64,000 bases of DNA, taken from contig JBMOLK010000311.1 of assembly GCA_049325575.1 (NCBI GenBank), positions 62,001 through 126,000 on the forward strand, given 5' to 3'. The notes beneath the pieces were generated by a model. It was not told where the DNA came from, made no database searches, and saw only the letters and a program-made list of their open reading frames with translations. This document shows positions 36,577-45,070 of the stretch, piece by piece (the stretch's first letter is position 1; every line of letters begins with the position of its first letter). This DNA is from JBMOLK01 sp049325575. GTDB taxonomy: Bacteria; Bacillota; Clostridia; Acetivibrionales; Acetivibrionaceae. The position numbers and the translations under genes were made by a program.

Positions 36577-37707
36577 TTATGGCTTTAACACAACCTTTAT
36601 ACAGTTATCCTTTTTCTCATCAAATATTTCGTAACCAAACTCACCTTTATCAAGGGGCAGTACGTGAGTAATGATATCTGTAGGATCGATTTTTCTATTT
36701 TTAATATGGCTTAGAATTGGATCAATATAGGAATGAACCGGGCACTGACCCATCTTTAGAGTAATATTCCTTGCAAAAAAATCACCTAAAGGAAACATGT
36801 TGTATCTTGCTCCATATACGCCTACCAGTGATACCGTTCCACCTTTTCTTACTGCCTGGGTTGCAATTTCAATTGCCGATTTTGAGCCGCCCCGAAGCTT
36901 AAACGCAGATTCTATCATTTCAAGCACCGTCATTTTACCGTCCATTCCCACGCAATCAATAACAACATCTGCCCCTCCGTGGGTTATCTCCTTTATGTGT
37001 TCTCCAACATTGTCATGCCTGTCAAAGTTTATTGCCTCTACCCTGTTGAACTCTCTGGCGTGTTCCAGCCTGTAGTCGATATAATCAACGGCAATGATTC
37101 TTTCTGCACCCTTTATAGCAGCCCATTTTTGAGCCAGCAGGCCGACAGGGCCGCAGCCTAGAACAACAACTGTATCACCTGCCTTAACTCCTCCGTTATC
37201 TACACCCCAATACGCTGTTGGGAGAATATCGGTAAGGAAGAGTACCTGCTCATCATTTAACTCTTCAGGCACAACAGTTGGGCCTACATTGGCATAGGGC
37301 ACTCTTAAGTACTCTGCCTGACCGCCGTCATAGCCTCCATAGGTTTTACTATATCCGAATATTGCTCCTACTTCGCCATTGGCATTTGAGTTATCACACT
37401 GGCTCCATAAATCATGCTTGCAGTACCAGCAGTGGCCGCAGGATATAGGGAAAGGGACTATCACTCTATCACCTTTCCTAACCTTGTGGACTTCCTTGCC
37501 TACTTCTTCTACTATACCCATGGTTTCGTGACCTAGAATAAAGCCTTTGGGCATATTGGGAACCATACCGTGAATCAGATGCAAATCTGAACCACAAATA
37601 GCTGTTGAAGTTACCTTAACAATTATATCATCAGGATTTATTATTTCCGGATCTCCTACATTTTTGACTTTTACATCCTTTATTCCTTCGTATACTACTG
37701 CTTTCAT
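36577..37707 (-). CDS. Zinc-dependent medium-chain alcohol dehydrogenase
   Basis: This 376-residue NAD(P)-linked dehydrogenase of the MDR family has catalytic-zinc ligands in STAICGSDLH and GHETMGIVEEVG, structural-zinc cysteines in SCGHCWYCKHDLWSQC, and the Rossmann motif VVLGCGPVGLLAQ. The spacing and the long insertion near 145-165 resemble the glutathione-independent formaldehyde dehydrogenase-like branch, but the substrate is unproven. I chose ATG at 37707, with GGAGG 5 nt upstream, over the ATG four codons earlier. It is the only minus-strand gene in this part. Confidence 0.9.
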   Translation of the reverse strand: MKAVVYEGIKDVKVKNVGDPEIINPDDIIVKVTSTAICGSDLHLIHGMVPNMPKGFILGHETMGIVEEVGKEVHKVRKGDRVIVPFPISCGHCWYCKHDLWSQCDNSNANGEVGAIFGYSKTYGGYDGGQAEYLRVPYANVGPTVVPEELNDEQVLFLTDILPTAYWGVDNGGVKAGDTVVVLGCGPVGLLAQKWAAIKGAERIIAVDYIDYRLEHAREFNRVEAINFDRHDNVGEHIKEITHGGADVVIDCVGMDGKMTVLEMIESAFKLRGGSKSAIEIATQAVRKGGTVSLVGVYGARYNMFPLGDFFARNITLKMGQCPVHSYIDPILSHIKNRKIDPTDIITHVLPLDKGEFGYEIFDEKKDNCIKVVLKP

Positions 37708-37888
37708 ACTTTCCTCCATATAGAACAGCTAAATTTAAAATTGTTTATTTGTTAGATACTTGACTACAAATATTGTTTGTAGAAATTTAAAAAAAATTCT
37801 GCCAGTGGATGAGGGCAAGCACCATACAATTGATTTACGCATAAAAATATTATGTAAATACATTTTGTTCATGAAAGGAGTGTAGTGT

Positions 37889-38107
37889 ATGGAAACAAGA
37901 ATTGATGGCTATGGTTACGGTACAGGATATGGATGGCCCTTTGGAATGTATGGGGGATACGGTTACGGCTATCCTTCTGGGTATTATGGCTATGGTTACC
38001 CTTGCGGCTTCTATGGCTACGGTTCGCCATTCGGATTATACGGAGGTTATGGTGGATATCCGTTTATGGGTTACGGAAGTTATGGATACGGCTTCTACGG
38101 ATATTAG
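37889..38107 (+). CDS. Very Gly/Tyr-rich 72-residue protein
   Basis: This short protein consists almost entirely of Gly, Tyr, Phe and Pro in GYGY, GGYG and PFG units after a short METRIDGYG start. The composition is that of small cross-linked spore-coat or adhesive proteins. There is no signal peptide. AAAGGAG lies about 8 nt before the ATG and a 13-bp perfect terminator stem follows, so it is a real single-gene unit. It echoes the Gly/Tyr tract of the protein at 34697. Confidence 0.75.
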   Translation: METRIDGYGYGTGYGWPFGMYGGYGYGYPSGYYGYGYPCGFYGYGSPFGLYGGYGGYPFMGYGSYGYGFYGY

Positions 38108-38176
38108 TACTAAATAGTCTGCTATAGTTATTCCAAATCTTTAACAGTCCTGGCAGTCATACAATGATATTTATGT

Positions 38177-38216
38177 AAACAAGAGCATCGTTGATGAATG
38201 GCAGATGCTCTTGTTT
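38177..38216 (+). terminator. Terminator-like hairpin after the Gly/Tyr-rich gene
   Basis: AAACAAGAGCATC (38177-38189) pairs exactly with GATGCTCTTGTTT (38204-38216) over 13 bp. The T-rich end is part of the stem. Confidence 0.8.
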
Positions 38217-38307
38217 ATGTTCGTAAAGTTAATATTAGTATTAACAATGCAGGTTAACATAACATATTATGAATTAGCAAGTCAAATAATTTTAAGGAGG
38301 AGTTTTA

Positions 38308-39303
38308 ATGTCAGAATGCTGTAAAAAATCCAAGTCACAAAAAGATAACATGGAAATAACCACACAGAAATTTATAAAAGAATCATTAAGGCAGAACCTC
38401 TTCTGGCTCAGAATTATGGCTGAGCATGCTTTATTTATAAGATTGGGATTGCCTTGTGAGGAAGAAGCCCTGCGTGCAGAGGCACGCCGTTTGCAAGAAG
38501 CTTTTGAACGTCTCCTTAATGAAGCTGAAAAAATTGCCAAGAATCCAACAGAGTTCAAAGTTGTAAAGCTGAATAAGGAAGCAATCGATCTGACCACTGC
38601 AATAATCGACTTTAAGAGCCGTGTACTGAAGCTTATTATTTGCTGTGATATTAGAACAGGGTTTAATCTGCCGCTTCTTATCGATCATCTTCGCAGGGAA
38701 GCAATTTTCTTTCGGACAGCATTAGTACGCCTCCAGAAAAGACTTGAAGTAGAACCCACAGAAAAACTGATACAGGAGGAATTGTTCTGGTTAAGGATAA
38801 TGGCCGATCACAGTAAGTTTATTGTGCACCTCCTAGACCCATCCGAAAGACAATTTATTGATGTAGCAGAGAACTTCAGCCGAAGGTTTGATGAACTTAG
38901 GCTTCATACCAGGGACTTTGAATCCATGCTGGTGCCGCAGACATTTGAAAACTCACTTTTGGATGATACAGACGAACGTATTATAAGACCTAAAGTTTTT
39001 GGAGCTGGACTACCTGAACCATTTTCTATAGGAAGTCTTGATCGTTTTACGGGTGAGGCTTTGGCTGCCACAATGGAACTTAGAGACTTTAAACAAACAG
39101 CTTTGGAGCTTATAACCAATTGTAGGGTTCTAAGTATCATACCACCCCTTCTGGCTGACCATGTATTAAGGGAGGCTGTAAGAGCTATAGAAGACATTTC
39201 CAGGCTGCAGAGTAAGCTCCCCCAACCGTGTAAAGTCACTGAAAGCTGCGGTAAGGATTCTTTATTTGACAATTGGTTCACTGACTTAAGTGACCTCCTA
39301 TAA
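38308..39303 (+). CDS. DUF2935 protein with duplicated ferritin-like helical unit
   Basis: This 331-residue soluble helical protein is built of two repeats, marked by LFWLRIMAEHALFIRLGL near residue 31 and LFWLRIMADHSKFIVHLLD near residue 158. Each repeat carries Glu and His residues spaced as in ferritin-like bundles. Family members occur in Bacillus and Clostridium, often linked with sporulation or metal binding, but the function is not established. The N-terminus has a CCKKSK motif. AAGGAGGAG precedes the ATG and a terminator follows. Confidence 0.85.
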   Translation: MSECCKKSKSQKDNMEITTQKFIKESLRQNLFWLRIMAEHALFIRLGLPCEEEALRAEARRLQEAFERLLNEAEKIAKNPTEFKVVKLNKEAIDLTTAIIDFKSRVLKLIICCDIRTGFNLPLLIDHLRREAIFFRTALVRLQKRLEVEPTEKLIQEELFWLRIMADHSKFIVHLLDPSERQFIDVAENFSRRFDELRLHTRDFESMLVPQTFENSLLDDTDERIIRPKVFGAGLPEPFSIGSLDRFTGEALAATMELRDFKQTALELITNCRVLSIIPPLLADHVLREAVRAIEDISRLQSKLPQPCKVTESCGKDSLFDNWFTDLSDLL

Positions 39304-39340
39304 AAAGTTTATATAACAACTATAGTGCTAATAGATATCT

Positions 39341-39375
39341 AAAAGCCTCTTGAGTATTTACTTGAGAGGTTTTTT
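39341..39375 (+). terminator. Intrinsic terminator after the DUF2935 gene
   Basis: A GCCTCTTGAGTA arm pairs with TACTTGAGAGG, with two weak positions, and a run of T follows. Confidence 0.75.
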
Positions 39376-39573
39376 ATAAATTATTAGGATAAGTAGTAAT
39401 CCCTTGGTCAGGTTATAATATTAGAATCTTAATAAATAAAATGAACATGGACAGGCAGTAAGACAGGAGAAGGTTGATTTCTTAAGCAGTGAAGGATATA
39501 ATAAGCTAAGCGTTTTTTTTGGAAAGCATTGATAAGCTGTTTGACACACCTAATAAGATAGGAGGAACCGTGT

Positions 39574-40221
39574 ATGAAAATTTTCGATATTTCCATGAGC
39601 ATAGATTACAATATGCCCGTCTATAAAAACAAGGATGATAAGAGGCCTGTCCGGAGGACAACACGTGATTTTCCAAATGACAACATCTATGAGTCAAGGA
39701 TTGATATGGATATGCATACCGGAACACACATAGATGCACCTCTTCATATGGTAAAGAACGGAGATACAATAGAAAATATCCGTCTTGATCGGGTTATCAC
39801 AGAATGTAGGGTTATAGATTTGACATCTGTCGAGGACAAGATAAAAATGAAGGATCTTACTGATAAGGAAATAGTAAAAGGAGACTTCATTATACTAAAG
39901 ACAAAAAACTCATATGTCGATAGCTTCTATGATGAGTTTGTGTACCTGGACAGGAGTGGAGCAAAATTCTTAAAGGAGAAAGGTGTAATTGGTGTCGGAA
40001 TTGACTCTCTAGGGATTGAAAGAGACCAGGCGGATTTTAGTACACATAAAACCCTATTGGAGTCAGGAATTATAATACTTGAGGGATTAAGACTTTCTGA
40101 AGTTGGTGAAGGAGTATATATACTCTGCGCTTTGCCTTTAAAGATTATAGGCTCGGAAGCTTCTCCCGTCAGAGCTGTGCTGATAGATAATAAGGGAAGC
40201 GCTGACTATTCTTTCGCTTAG
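39574..40221 (+). CDS. Cyclase-family metal-dependent hydrolase (kynurenine formamidase-like)
   Basis: This 215-residue protein has the metal-binding signature MHTGTHIDAPLH near residues 48-60 (HxGTHxDxPxH), typical of the cyclase / kynurenine formamidase family, and a second conserved part GVGIDSLGIERDQ. The family hydrolyses amide or lactone bonds. Without neighbouring tryptophan-catabolism genes the substrate is open. AGGAGG precedes the ATG. Confidence 0.88.
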   Translation: MKIFDISMSIDYNMPVYKNKDDKRPVRRTTRDFPNDNIYESRIDMDMHTGTHIDAPLHMVKNGDTIENIRLDRVITECRVIDLTSVEDKIKMKDLTDKEIVKGDFIILKTKNSYVDSFYDEFVYLDRSGAKFLKEKGVIGVGIDSLGIERDQADFSTHKTLLESGIIILEGLRLSEVGEGVYILCALPLKIIGSEASPVRAVLIDNKGSADYSFA

Positions 40222-40283
40222 GTTGCAGTGTTGGTATAAAAGATTTATAATTTTCTTATAACTATTCTGTTAGGAGGCGCCAA

Positions 40284-41930
40284 ATGGAAGGTAAAAGAAT
40301 AAAGTGGGGTAATATTATAATCTTCTTGCTCATTATTGCTGCTGCTGCTTCTGCGGTCTATTACAAATACCCCGGAAGCTTTAAGAATGTTTTTAACTCT
40401 GATTCAAGCCAAAATGTAAGTCAGCAAAAAAATGACAATTTAAACAATAAAGTAGATAATAAAGCAGGTAGTAAAGATGGAAGGCTGCCTTCCCCGGAGG
40501 AGAGCTTTGTTATGGGGCTGGACAGCTGGATAGGAGGTACTCCTGTACTGATAGGTTTAAACAGGGAGTATAACAGGGATTATTCCCTAAGCCTCAAAGT
40601 AGAATATATACCTAACGATAATGATAGAATAGAAGCTTTAAAGGAAGGAAGAATTCATGCAACCGAGATGTCATTGCCGTCTTTTATAAGGTTCCAGGAA
40701 AAGTATCCTGATACCGGAGTTATTATTGGAATTACAGATTTTTCCCGTGGTGCTGACGGAATTATTGCAAAATCGGAGATAAAAGATCTAAACGATATGG
40801 AAGACAGGAATATTTCCTATGTTGGCGACGGTACTGGAAAATTCATCCTAAATAAGTTTTTAAGATTAATCGGTTTAAGATATCAAGATATAAAGCCTAT
40901 CGAACGTGATGATATGGGAGAAGTTATTGATGATTTGAAGTCCGGCAGGGCAGACTTAATTGTTTCATGGAGCCCTGATATGAATCTTGCAGTTAAGGAA
41001 ATAAATGCTTCAAAGCCTGGTTCGGTCAAAGTTTTGATAACTACCAAAGAGGTCCCTGATTTGGTGCCTACCATGCTTGTTGTTAACAAGTCTGTAGCCG
41101 AAAAATATCCCGATAAGGTGGATGGCTTTTTAAGAACCTGGTATGCTTCTTCAAAGTATATCATAGAAAGGCCCGACAAAGCTTATGATAAACTTGCTGA
41201 ATTAATGAATGAAAATGGAGAGTATGGAGAAGTTTCAGGTGGTGATGTGGAAGCTTCATTTAAAGACATAAAGCTGATGTCCTTAAATGACAATCTTAGG
41301 TATTTCGGTTTGGAAGGTGACAAGGAAAAGGTGGGAACAATAATAGACGATACAGTTGAAACCTGGAAGCGTTATGGAGATTTGAGCATTGATTTTAACC
41401 CTTCCAAAACTATATATACCGGTAGTTTTCTGGCAAAGCTAAGAGATGACAAGGAACTTCTGACGGGTGTATTGGATTCGGAGCTTACCGGAAATGCGGG
41501 GCAGAATTCTGAGTCTAAAAAGGAATTTAAGAAGCAGGATGAGGTAAGTATAGAAAAGAACACGGAAAGAGTAGCAAAAGTTGATATTCCGCCTGTTTAT
41601 TATGATTCAGGCAAGGCTACAGTCAAAGCAGAATCAATACCTGTATTAAGTGAAGTGCTGGGGATACTTTTGCAATTCCCTGATTACTATCTCATTGTAG
41701 ACGCCCATACAGATTCTGTGGGAAGTGAAGATATGAATCTTAAGCTTTCAAAGGACAGGGCTCTTCAGGTTAAAGAATACCTTGTGATGCAGGGGATTGA
41801 TCAAAACAGAATAGTTGCCAGAGGATGGGGAGAGTACAGGCCAATAATCGCTAATGAGACTACAGACGAGGATAAGGCGAAAAATAGAAGAACCGAATTT
41901 ATCCTTACAAGGGAAGTTGATGGAAAATAA
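40284..41930 (+). CDS. Membrane-anchored ABC-type substrate-binding domain fused to an OmpA-like domain
   Basis: This 548-residue protein has one N-terminal helix (about 10-27) and a Ser/Asn/Lys-rich linker. A substrate-binding region of the SsuA/NMT1 type follows from about 70 to 390 (GLDSWIGGTPVLIGLNREYN; EALKEGRIHATEMSLPSF; SYVGDGTGKFILNKFLR; PTMLVVNKSVAEKYP). An OmpA/MotB-like peptidoglycan-binding domain lies at about 430-545 (VDAHTDSVGSEDMNLKLSKDRALQVKEYL; RGWGEYRPI; KNRRTEFIL). Such a fusion would tether a ligand-sensing protein to the cell wall. No permease or ATPase lies nearby, so it is probably not a classical transporter part. GGAGG precedes the ATG. Confidence 0.85.
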   Translation: MEGKRIKWGNIIIFLLIIAAAASAVYYKYPGSFKNVFNSDSSQNVSQQKNDNLNNKVDNKAGSKDGRLPSPEESFVMGLDSWIGGTPVLIGLNREYNRDYSLSLKVEYIPNDNDRIEALKEGRIHATEMSLPSFIRFQEKYPDTGVIIGITDFSRGADGIIAKSEIKDLNDMEDRNISYVGDGTGKFILNKFLRLIGLRYQDIKPIERDDMGEVIDDLKSGRADLIVSWSPDMNLAVKEINASKPGSVKVLITTKEVPDLVPTMLVVNKSVAEKYPDKVDGFLRTWYASSKYIIERPDKAYDKLAELMNENGEYGEVSGGDVEASFKDIKLMSLNDNLRYFGLEGDKEKVGTIIDDTVETWKRYGDLSIDFNPSKTIYTGSFLAKLRDDKELLTGVLDSELTGNAGQNSESKKEFKKQDEVSIEKNTERVAKVDIPPVYYDSGKATVKAESIPVLSEVLGILLQFPDYYLIVDAHTDSVGSEDMNLKLSKDRALQVKEYLVMQGIDQNRIVARGWGEYRPIIANETTDEDKAKNRRTEFILTREVDGK

Positions 41931-42014
41931 TTTTGATCTCCAGGATTGGAACTAAAGAGAAAAATCGAGTGTCCTTAATGGGCACAGGACTTTATTTGGA
42001 GGTAAAAGCCGCTC

Positions 42015-42779
42015 ATGAGTTTAAGAACCTTTCTTAAAGCTGCTTTGAAATTGAGAAATCTTGCTTTGCTTGCGTTGATTGTTATAGTATATGGTATAAC
42101 CTCTGTTATACCCTTTGCCCTAATTGGTGCTGCAGGATATCTGTATTTTATCATGCAGACTTTAAAGGATGAAGATTTCAGGAAAGAGTTGGAGCACGAG
42201 GAAAAGCTTGAGGGTATACAGAAGCTGAATGAGAGATGCAGTAGATTGTATTTAAGTGTATTAAATAAGCTGCCCAGTTTACTAAGAAATAGAGTAAGAA
42301 ATGTCTATAAGGAGAAGGAGGAACTGGTAGTTTTTTTTAATCAAAACAGCACTGACCAGCTAAGGCAAAAAATTGTTGAACAGGCATTAAGTCTTGTTAT
42401 TGCTTACTTTAAATTAATATATAACTTTAGTTTAAAGCAGAAGGAGCTGAACGCAATAAATATTGACAGGGTCATGGAAAGAATCAGTACCAACAACAGG
42501 AAGCTAAGCTTTTTTAAAAACCCGAAAGCGGTTACAGACTTGCAGAGGGCCGTTGAGCTTGATGAAAAATTACTGGAGAGGGTTAAAAATGAGAAAAGCG
42601 AAATTGAAACCATAAGCTCCAGGCTTGAATATATAGAGAGTGCTATTTTGATGTTTAAGCATCAGATAGTATCAAGGGATGATGCAGACCCTGCCCTGAC
42701 GGATATAGATAATGTGGTAAATGAAGCCATGGCCTTGGATAGCGTTCTTACCAACAGAAATGAAAAACTTAAGCTATAA
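42015..42779 (+). CDS. Membrane-anchored coiled-coil protein, unknown function
   Basis: This 254-residue protein has a hydrophobic segment at about 15-48, probably a hairpin of two helices, then ~200 residues of charged helix with coiled-coil character (RVMERISTNNRKLSFF; ELDEKLLERVKNEKSEIETISSRLEYIES). I do not recognise the family. It follows the substrate-binding/OmpA fusion by 84 nt and shares its terminator, so the two may act together. GGAGG lies upstream of the ATG. Confidence 0.75.
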   Translation: MSLRTFLKAALKLRNLALLALIVIVYGITSVIPFALIGAAGYLYFIMQTLKDEDFRKELEHEEKLEGIQKLNERCSRLYLSVLNKLPSLLRNRVRNVYKEKEELVVFFNQNSTDQLRQKIVEQALSLVIAYFKLIYNFSLKQKELNAINIDRVMERISTNNRKLSFFKNPKAVTDLQRAVELDEKLLERVKNEKSEIETISSRLEYIESAILMFKHQIVSRDDADPALTDIDNVVNEAMALDSVLTNRNEKLKL

Positions 42780-42787
42780 TACGAAAG

Positions 42788-42810
42788 TCCCACAGTTTTG
42801 TGGGATTTTT
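42788..42810 (+). terminator. Intrinsic terminator
   Basis: TCCCACA (42788-42794), loop GTTT and TGTGGGA (42799-42805) form a perfect stem followed by five T. It ends the two-gene unit starting at 40284. Confidence 0.9.
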
Positions 42811-43043
42811 GTTATAGTTTTTGTTTTCGGGTTATACGATTTTGAGTATACTTTGTAAGGTGGTATTAATAATGAAGATAGGGTGCCAATCTATAGCATT
42901 AACTTTTTTTTTATGATATAATCCTTCGTAAGAAATGGAAAAAGGTTGGAATATAATTCAAACAAGCTTTCTTAAAATTGTTAAGTTTATGTGATTTTTA
43001 TTTTTCTAACATAAAAAATAAAAATTATAAGGAGGAGAAGTAA

Positions 43044-44495
43044 GTGAAAAAGTGCACTAAAAAGGCAGGTATAGTTTTATTGGTTCTTGTAATGCTAATG
43101 ACATCTTTGCTTTCTACAACAGTAACAAACGCAGCGGCGAGTTTTCCGTATAATGCGGCATACTCCCACGGATTCAGTTCCCTTGCAGACAATCAGGCAG
43201 AAGCTAATGCCATGCTTCTTGCAGAATGGGAGGACTGGAAGAGCAAACGTATTACTTCAAGCGGAGCAGGTGGATTTAAGAGGGTACAACGTGATGCTTC
43301 CACAAACTTTGACACAGTATCCGAAGGTCTTGGGTATGGGATGTTATTTTCCGTATACTTTGGAGAAAGGGCATTATTTGATGACCTCTACCGTTATGTA
43401 AAATCGCATTTTAATGGAAACGGGCTCATGCACTGGCATATTGATGCAAACAACAACGTTACAACCCATGACTATGGTAGTTCAGCAGCATCAGATGCTG
43501 ATGAGGACATTGCATTAGCGCTTATATTTGCCCACAAAATTTGGGGTTCCAGCGGGGCAATTAACTATTCACAAGAAGCTAAAACACTTATCAACAACCT
43601 TTATAACCGCTGTGTAGAACAAGGTACTAATGTTCTAAAACCTGGAGACGGATGGGGAGGATCATCAACTACAAATCCTTCATATTTTGCACCTGCATGG
43701 TACAAAATATTTGCGCAGTTTACAGGCGACAACAGGTGGAATCAGGTTGCAGACAAGTGTTATCAGATAATTGAAGAAGTAAAGAAATATAACAATGGTA
43801 CAGGACTTGTTCCTGACTGGTGTACTGCAAGCGGGACTCCGGCTTCAGGCATGGGTTACAACTACAGATATGACGCGACCCGTTATGTATGGAGAGCTGC
43901 TATTGATTATTCATGGTTTGGAGATGCAAGAGCGAAAGTAAATTGTGATCTTATAACAAAGTTCTTCAGTAAAGACGGCGCAGCGGGTATTGTTGATGAA
44001 TATACCATACAGGGAGAAAAAAGAGGTGTAAACCACAATGCATCCTTCGTTGGACCTGTAGCTTGCGGAAGTATGGCTGGATATGACCTTGCATTTGCAA
44101 AAAGCCTTTACAAGGAAACAGTAGCTGTAAAAGATGCTGAACAATACGGGTATTACGGAAACTGCTTAAGAATGTTTGCATTACTTTATACAACAGGAAA
44201 CTTCCCTAATCTTTATGCAGATATCGTTACAATGCCTTCACCTTCACCTACTCCTACAATAGTTCCCACACCTACTCCAACAACACCGGAGTTTACATAT
44301 GGAGATTTAAACAAAGATGGATTCGTTAACTCAACAGACTATACGCTTCTTAAAAGGCAAGTACTGCTTATACCGGTAAGCATTGATAGGCTTGCGGCAG
44401 ACTTGAATCTTGACGGACTTGTTAACTCAACAGACCTGGTAATACTAAAAAGATACTTGTTAAAAATAATTAACGAGTTACCGTACTATAATTAA
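43044..44495 (+). CDS. Secreted GH8 endoglucanase with C-terminal type I dockerin
   Basis: This 483-residue cellulase has a signal peptide to about residue 32. The GH8 domain is very close to the CelA type of C. thermocellum: Glu94 in TVSEGLGYGM is the predicted acid and Asp277 in RYDATRY the predicted base, by alignment with CelA. A Pro/Thr linker precedes two dockerin repeats (GDLNKDGFVNSTDYTLLKRQVL and ADLNLDGLVNSTDLVILKRYLL). The dockerin should dock the enzyme to a scaffoldin cohesin. GH8 cuts internal beta-1,4-glucan bonds with inversion. The start is GTG at 43044 with AAGGAGGA 7 nt upstream. Confidence 0.96.
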   Translation: MKKCTKKAGIVLLVLVMLMTSLLSTTVTNAAASFPYNAAYSHGFSSLADNQAEANAMLLAEWEDWKSKRITSSGAGGFKRVQRDASTNFDTVSEGLGYGMLFSVYFGERALFDDLYRYVKSHFNGNGLMHWHIDANNNVTTHDYGSSAASDADEDIALALIFAHKIWGSSGAINYSQEAKTLINNLYNRCVEQGTNVLKPGDGWGGSSTTNPSYFAPAWYKIFAQFTGDNRWNQVADKCYQIIEEVKKYNNGTGLVPDWCTASGTPASGMGYNYRYDATRYVWRAAIDYSWFGDARAKVNCDLITKFFSKDGAAGIVDEYTIQGEKRGVNHNASFVGPVACGSMAGYDLAFAKSLYKETVAVKDAEQYGYYGNCLRMFALLYTTGNFPNLYADIVTMPSPSPTPTIVPTPTPTTPEFTYGDLNKDGFVNSTDYTLLKRQVLLIPVSIDRLAADLNLDGLVNSTDLVILKRYLLKIINELPYYN

Positions 44496-44539
44496 TTGAT
44501 TAATCTGACAGAATATATATAGCTTTTATAATAGAAATG

Positions 44540-44575
44540 GGTTCCTTGATATCATATCCGGGAACCTGTTTTTTT
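44540..44575 (+). terminator. Intrinsic terminator after the GH8 gene
   Basis: GGTTCC (44540-44545) and GGAACC (44561-44566) enclose an inner GATAT-ATATC pair. TGTTTTTTT follows. Confidence 0.75.
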
Positions 44576-44696
44576 GATTTTATATTACACCCGACTTTTT
44601 AAAAAATTATTATAAATCAATAGTGCTTAGCGGTAAAATGTGTTAAAATATAAAATATAGACAAGAGAAATTGTTTGTTTTGAAAGGGAGATTAAG

Positions 44697-44960
44697 ATGT
44701 ACACTTAGCTTGATGCCATATATAAAAACAGAGTTGTCTTATTTGCTGCCGGTGGAGCAATGGGATTCCGCCTTTCTACAGTTTATTTTAACAGTTCTGA
44801 TAACAAGGTAGTTGCAGCAGTTGACAAAGTTCCCATAAAAAAAGCGGATATATACCAATCTATGCAGTCCAAGTCTAGTAATTCTATATTCCAAAGATTG
44901 TTCAACAATATTATTATCAAAAACGAAGCAAAAAGCATGAAATCATTGTTTAGACCGTAA
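44697..44960 (+). pseudogene. Remnant of a PrsA/SurA-like foldase gene
   Basis: After an AAAGGGAG site, ATG at 44697 reads three codons and meets TAG at 44706. The same frame then stays open to TAA at 44958-44960, giving a membrane-like start (NRVVLFAAGGAMGF), then NSSDNKVVAAVDKVPIKKADIYQSM and FNNIIIKNEAKS. This resembles the N-terminal chaperone region of parvulin-type foldases (VxxVxGxxIxKxxxY...LIxxxLxxxEAK). The catalytic domain is missing. It is a decayed fragment wedged between cellulosomal genes. Confidence 0.55.
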
Positions 44961-45070
44961 AGGTATAGCCAATTTATGTCTATATGCTTTCTGGTAATAC
45001 TATCTGCTTTAAAGCAGTTATAAACAGAAAGCAAATATATAAAAAATACTGAAAGGAGAAAGGTAAAAGT

